Origin: Rhizobium sp. NLR16a
GTDB taxonomy: Bacteria > Pseudomonadota > Alphaproteobacteria > Rhizobiales > Rhizobiaceae
Assembly: GCF_017948245.1 (NCBI RefSeq)
Contig: NZ_CP072865.1
Location: 1,265,501-1,329,500 of the forward strand
Direction: 5' to 3'
Length of the DNA stretch: 64,000 nt
In this document: positions 60,560 through 64,000 of the stretch, one piece after another
Position numbering within the stretch: the first letter of the stretch is position 1
Layout of the letters: each line of letters opens with the position of its first letter
Made by a program: the position numbers and the translations under genes
The notes under the pieces: model-generated
Seen by the model: only the letters and a program-made list of their open reading frames with translations
Databases searched by the model: none
Told to the model about the DNA's origin: nothing

Positions 60560-60715
60560 ATGACGACAACGGCCAAAATTGCCGCAGCCTTCATGGTTCT
60601 TCTTGCTCTTTCCTCCTGCGGCAACACGATCCGCGGCATGGGGAAAGATACGGCGAACGCCGTCAACGCCACACAGGACGCCGGTCGCTCGGTCGACAGG
60701 GCTGCGAGGAAGTAA
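60560..60715 (+). CDS. Entericidin A/B-family lipoprotein
   Basis: 51 residues. Signal MTTTAKIAAAFMVLLALSSC with lipobox LSSC; the mature part GNTIRGMGKDTANAVNATQD is the usual entericidin pattern (N-T-x-x-G-x-G-x-D), and it ends RSVDRAARK. In E. coli the ecnAB pair forms a lipoprotein toxin-antidote; single rhizobial copies are usually stress-induced envelope lipoproteins. It is preceded by a possible EcfG promoter. Confidence 0.82.
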   Translation: MTTTAKIAAAFMVLLALSSCGNTIRGMGKDTANAVNATQDAGRSVDRAARK

Positions 60716-60760
60716 TCGGCCGGCAGCTTTGCCGGGCTGAACGGGCCATCCGCGGCCGGA

Positions 60761-61108
60761 TCAAGGCACCGGAGGATATGCCTTTTCGAGGCCGCCGGAT
60801 CGGCTGAGACCGGTCCGGAAGGCTTGGTAGGCGGGATGCTGGCTCGAGCGAGCGGTTTCCATCAGTCGTATCTGCAGGCGATCCGGCGCCTGGGTCCCGA
60901 GCCATGATCCAAGGTTTTCAAGCTTCAGCGAGTTCAGGAAATGCGACTTCGCCGCAAGGTCGAGATGGCGCCGCAGGCCGTCGAGCAGGTTGTCGTCCTG
61001 GGCGGCATTTTCCATGAGCAAAGCCAGATATGATTTATCGGCTTCCGATAGCGCGGCGAGCTTTTCCGCAACGGTATCGCGGTCGGGAAAGGGAACGTTG
61101 CCTGTCAT
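60761..61108 (-). CDS. Hypothetical protein, 115 aa
   Basis: Soluble and helical: RDTVAEKLAALSEADKSYLA, LLMENAAQDDNLLDGLRRHL, then LGSWLGTQAPDRLQIRLMET. It starts 32 bases after the binding-protein gene on the same strand, so it is likely co-transcribed with it. The ribosome site is poor; other upstream starts in the frame would overlap that gene. No family recognised. Confidence 0.65.
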   Translation of the reverse strand: MTGNVPFPDRDTVAEKLAALSEADKSYLALLMENAAQDDNLLDGLRRHLDLAAKSHFLNSLKLENLGSWLGTQAPDRLQIRLMETARSSQHPAYQAFRTGLSRSGGLEKAYPPVP

Positions 61109-61140
61109 TCGAATCGTCCGATGGTAGGTGCCATCTGCCG

Positions 61141-62139
61141 TTATAGGCTCGCTTTGACTTTTTCGGCTACATCGGCGGGCACCCATTTCACCCACAAGTT
61201 CTCGTAATTGCGCAGGAAATAGATAGCGGCATCCTCATTGCTTTCGCGATTTTCATCCTGCCAGGCGAGCACCTGGTTGATCGTCTCATTGTCCCATTTG
61301 CGGGTCTTGAGATAGGTCGTGACAGGTCCGGCGCGGCTGGCGAAAGACCTGGTCATCAGCGTGAAGGCGCGCGAGACCGGATAGGAATTGAGCTCAGGCC
61401 TGATGCAGCCGGCAACCGCAGTGCAGCGATCCCATTCGGCCTTGTTGTGACTGACGCCGAAGCTCAGCCGCGTCATGTCGTACTTGCCGAGGATGGCGGT
61501 CGGCGCCCAGTAATAACCGAGCCAGCCGATCTTATTGTCGAAAGCCCGGGCGATCGAGGCATCGAGCCGCTGGGGACTGCCGGTCTCGACAAGTTCGAAG
61601 CCCTTTTTGTCGGCGGCCAGGGCCTTGAAGAGGTTGGTGGTCGATATCTGGCAGCTCCAGTCGGCGGGACAGTTGTAAACCGCGCCTTTCGACGGATCAT
61701 CCTCGGCAGGAAAGAGCTCGGGGTGCTTCAGCGCGTCCTCGACCGAGCGAATATCGGGATTGGCGTCGGCAATGAATTTTGGGATAAACCAACCCTCGAC
61801 CGCGCCATCGGCGAGTATCTCGGCGCCCTGCACCAGCCGGCCGGTATTGACGGCCTGATCGAGCAGAGCCCTGACGGAGTTGATCCAGTATTCCGATGCG
61901 ATATCGGGGGTGCCTTTCTCATTCATCGAGGCGAAGGTCGGAAGGGTGTCGCCGTCGACGATGGTGACGGAACAGCCGTAGCCGTTTTCCAGGATAAACT
62001 TGTCGAAGTTTGCGGCAATGCCGGCCGAGGCCCATTTCATCTCGGCGATCGATACTTTGCCGCATTCGGCGGCTTCGGCCGGCACGATCGCGCTCAAAAG
62101 AGCCGCGGCAAAGACGGCCGAAATCAAAAGCGTCTTCAT
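61141..62139 (-). CDS. ABC transporter substrate-binding protein, glycine betaine/proline (OpuAC) type
   Basis: 332 residues. A signal peptide (MKTLLISAVFAAALLSAIVP...AEA) and an OpuAC domain: VSIAEMKWASAGIAANFDKF, PDIASEYWINSVRALLDQAV, KIGWLGYYWAPTAILGKYDM, CIRPELNSYPVSRAF. Two Cys pairs may form disulfides. The start at MKTLL is set by GGGGAAG. No permease or ATPase genes adjoin, so it is an orphan binding protein that feeds a system elsewhere or acts as a sensor. The ligand is probably a quaternary amine or proline-like compound. Confidence 0.87.
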   Translation of the reverse strand: MKTLLISAVFAAALLSAIVPAEAAECGKVSIAEMKWASAGIAANFDKFILENGYGCSVTIVDGDTLPTFASMNEKGTPDIASEYWINSVRALLDQAVNTGRLVQGAEILADGAVEGWFIPKFIADANPDIRSVEDALKHPELFPAEDDPSKGAVYNCPADWSCQISTTNLFKALAADKKGFELVETGSPQRLDASIARAFDNKIGWLGYYWAPTAILGKYDMTRLSFGVSHNKAEWDRCTAVAGCIRPELNSYPVSRAFTLMTRSFASRAGPVTTYLKTRKWDNETINQVLAWQDENRESNEDAAIYFLRNYENLWVKWVPADVAEKVKASL

Positions 62140-62528
62140 CGTCTTCCCCGAATTCTTCTTAGACAACGTGCTGCCGGGATTCACCTGGGGCGATCCCGCA
62201 ACAGGCGTTTCCCGTTCACGGGCGCCGTCCCACCGGCTCCGGCAACTCGTCGCAGACCATGTTTAGCAATGGCTTATTTTGTCGAAGCCTACGCGTTCGC
62301 TCGGAGAAATCAACCGTCTTCTGCTCGTGGTTGCGGAACTAAATTATTGAATTCGAAGAATATAGTTCGCAGCTATTATTTCCCCAGATCGAAAATTGAC
62401 GCCGTCTGGGAACGCCGGCGCAGTGGCGGCGGAAATTCCGCCGTGCAGATCAAAAAAAGTCAAAATTAACATTTGCGTAAGCCTTCAATAACTCTCCGGT
62501 AAGAATGTGCCGTTATCAGTTGGGATGT

Positions 62529-62654
62529 AGCGGCAACGACCGCTGCTTCTCCGGTTCAGGTAGTGCGTACCGGAGAAAGCGAGCTTCGCCGTGTAGGGGC
62601 GAAGACGCCTGAGTTTTCGGCAAACCGCGCAGAGCCAAGGCCATGCGCGGTTTT
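62529..62654 (+). ncRNA. Candidate structured RNA upstream of cobQ
   Basis: Four successive hairpins: AGCGG/CCGCT (62529-62544); a perfect 9-bp stem TTCTCCGGT/ACCGGAGAA (62547-62577, loop 13); CTTCGCC/GGCGAAG (62584-62604); and AAACCGCGC/GCGCGGTTT (62622-62653, loop 14), followed by another T. The order suggests a discrete RNA ending in a terminator-like hairpin, or a cis-leader of cobQ. No family was recognised, and the strand is inferred from the final T-run and gene direction. Confidence 0.45.
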
Positions 62655-62729
62655 CGCGCTTTCGCGAGAATATCCGAAGTCTTGACCCGGGATCGGCGGC
62701 CATTGTAGGCCTCCGGCTAGTGCATCGGC

Positions 62730-62753
62730 CCGAAAATCTGAATCGATTTTCGG
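62730..62753. repeat. 9-bp perfect inverted repeat before cobQ
   Basis: CCGAAAATC and GATTTTCGG around TGAATC, 32 bases before the cobQ start. It resembles the hairpin at 4864-4902 and looks like a common rhizobial intergenic palindrome. Confidence 0.55.
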
Positions 62754-62784
62754 AAGCGCGGTGCCCTAGGGAAAGGCGGCCGCC

Positions 62785-64000
62785 ATGGCAAGAGCGATCA
62801 TGCTGCAGGGAACCGGCTCGGATGTCGGCAAGACGGTGTTGGTGGCGGGTCTCTGTCGGCTGGCGGCCAATGCCGGGCTCACCGTGCGGCCATTCAAGCC
62901 GCAGAATATGTCGAACAACGCGGCGGTCGCCGATGATGGAGGCGAGATCGGCCGGGCGCAATGGCTGCAGTCGCTCGCCGCCCGCACGCCGTCCTCGGTG
63001 CATATGAACCCGGTGCTGCTCAAGCCGCAATCGGAAAGCGGCAGCCAGATCATCGTGCAGGGCAGGGTGTTCGGGCAGGCGAAGGGGCGGGATTATCAGC
63101 GGCTGAAGCCGCAACTGCTCGGCGCCGTGCTCGAAAGCTTCGAAAAGGTGTCTGCCGGCGCCGATCTCGTCGTCGTCGAGGGTGCCGGCTCGCCGGCAGA
63201 AATCAATCTCAGAGCCGGCGACATCGCCAATATGGGCTTTGCGACGAAAGCGGGCGTGCCCGTCGTGCTCGTCGGCGATATTGATCGCGGCGGCGTCATC
63301 GCCTCGCTGGTCGGTACGCAGGCGATCCTCGATGAGGGCGATAGAGCGATGATCGCGGGCTATCTCATCAACAAGTTCCGCGGCGACGTCTCGCTCTTCG
63401 ACGACGGCATCCGCGCCATCGAATGTTTCACCGGTTGGCCCTGCTTCGGCGTCGTGCCGTGGCTGCAGGCTGCCGCGCGCCTGCCAGCCGAGGATTCGGT
63501 TGTCCTCGAGCGACTGGCGAGGGGCGGTGCCGGGGCGCTGAAGATTGCCGTGCCGATGCTGCCGCGCATTGCCAATTTCGATGATCTCGATCCGCTGAAG
63601 GCGGAGGCGGATGTCGAGTTGGTATTCGTGCGCTCAGGCGAGCGGCTGCCTGCCGATGCGAGCCTCGTCATTCTTCCGGGCTCGAAATCGACGATAGCGG
63701 ACCTCGCCGATCTCAGAATTCAAGGCTGGGACCGCGATCTTGCGGCGCATGTCCGGCGCGGCGGCCGGGTGATCGGCATCTGCGGCGGCTACCAGATGCT
63801 CGGACGCGCGGTCCGCGATCCGCTGGGAATCGAGGGCGGAACCTGCGAGGCGCCGGGGTTGGCGCTGCTCGACGTCGAGACCGAGATGGCGTCGGAGAAG
63901 ACCGTGCGCAACAACCAGGCCCGCTCGACCGAATATGACGTGCCGCTTGCCGGCTACCAGATCCATCTCGGCGTCACCGGCGGCCCGGATTGTATCAGGC
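62785..64000 (+). CDS. cobQ: Cobyric acid synthase (cut by window edge)
   Basis: The first ~405 codons of an enzyme of about 485. ATP-binding domain starts with [18 protein letters not shown] (P-loop 9-17), [35 protein letters not shown] and [11 protein letters not shown]. The GATase domain has the nucleophile Cys333 in [13 protein letters not shown]; the His/Glu of that triad lie beyond the edge. It adds four amide groups to the corrin ring in cobalamin synthesis, using glutamine and ATP. GGGAAAGG upstream supports the start. Confidence 0.96.
   Translation, partial: MARAIMLQGTGSDVGKTVLVAGLCRLAANAGLTVRPFKPQNMSNNAAVADDGGEIGRAQWLQSLAARTPSSVHMNPVLLKPQSESGSQIIVQGRVFGQAKGRDYQRLKPQLLGAVLESFEKVSAGADLVVVEGAGSPAEINLRAGDIANMGFATKAGVPVVLVGDIDRGGVIASLVGTQAILDEGDRAMIAGYLINKFRGDVSLFDDGIRAIECFTGWPCFGVVPWLQAAARLPAEDSVVLERLARGGAGALKIAVPMLPRIANFDDLDPLKAEADVELVFVRSGERLPADASLVILPGSKSTIADLADLRIQGWDRDLAAHVRRGGRVIGICGGYQMLGRAVRDPLGIEGGTCEAPGLALLDVETEMASEKTVRNNQARSTEYDVPLAGYQIHLGVTGGPDCIR

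Larger units (their letters stand above)
62140..62784. other. Intergenic region with structured part
   Basis: 645 bases between the divergent binding protein and cobQ genes. 62140-62500 is AT-richer in places (62330-62390) and holds no gene that I can support. 62529-62654 is strongly structured (listed separately). No conserved cobalamin-riboswitch core was recognised. Confidence 0.5.

Noticed and set aside
62505..62784. Cobalamin riboswitch upstream of cobQ
   Set aside because: Position is right, but the conserved B12-box core and the GCCACTG-like segment were not found; only unassigned hairpins remain.
1..64000. tRNA, rRNA, CRISPR array, insertion sequence or prophage
   Set aside because: No T-loop GGTTCGA-type context with an acceptor stem, no regularly spaced identical repeats, no transposase, integrase or phage structural motifs were seen.

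Overview
The window looks like chromosomal DNA of a fast-growing Rhizobiaceae bacterium, close to Rhizobium leguminosarum or R. etli. This is inferred from family content and base composition; no search was run. The DNA is GC-rich. It carries typical rhizobial families (BA14K, DUF1127, DUF982, DUF2171/DUF3008 stress proteins, HWE-type kinase, entericidin) and rhizobial palindromic repeats. No rRNA, tRNA, CRISPR array, insertion sequence or prophage is visible.

Layout. 1-12 kb: end of a cyclase gene, a Met-rich secreted protein, a divergent reductase/HxlR pair, a BA14K protein, a glycine-rich exported protein, an alpha/beta hydrolase, an HtrA-like protease, dusA, cspA, and an apparent SOS-controlled promoter at 11.3 kb. 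12.5-15.6 kb: uvrB with long N- and C-terminal extensions. 15.8-22 kb: small lipoproteins, a second cyclase-domain protein, a DUF899 protein, a stand-alone nuoB paralogue and a receiver-only regulator. 22-33 kb: LysR/NmrA divergent pair, methyltransferase, DUF1800-DUF1501 pair, YciA thioesterase, chemotaxis receptor, extensin-like protein. 33.4-36.5 kb: a decay zone with a NUDIX remnant, a broken esterase and a vapBC pair whose antitoxin is frameshifted. 36.8-43.2 kb: DHA2 efflux pump, receiver-histidine kinase, DUF924 protein, MscS channel.

43.2-45.5 kb holds a tightly overlapping arsenic operon, arsR - thioredoxin-type arsenate reductase - aqpS - glutaredoxin-type arsC. A frameshifted DUF6428 remnant lies behind it. 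Next come two tandem double-receiver regulators (the second with GGDEF), an AraC/GATase-like regulator and a DUF1127 protein. 50.3-51.8 kb is a second decay zone of truncated TetR and hydrolase genes. 52.7-54.7 kb encodes a methanethiol-oxidase-like protein and a membrane protein. 55-57 kb is a small general-stress block with two promoters matching the alphaproteobacterial EcfG consensus GGAAC-N16-CGTT. The end carries a LysR-LysE exporter pair, a LysR-DUF1127 pair, an entericidin gene, a betaine/proline-type binding protein, a strongly structured intergenic segment and the first 405 codons of cobQ.

The genes are mostly independent metabolic, stress and envelope units. The most interesting signals are an SOS box on a promoter ahead of a tiny ORF, the cysteine change in the NuoB paralogue, an Asp-to-Asn change in one of the twin receiver proteins, the intact VapC toxin beside a broken antitoxin, a palindromic repeat translated inside uvrB, and the structured segment before cobQ.
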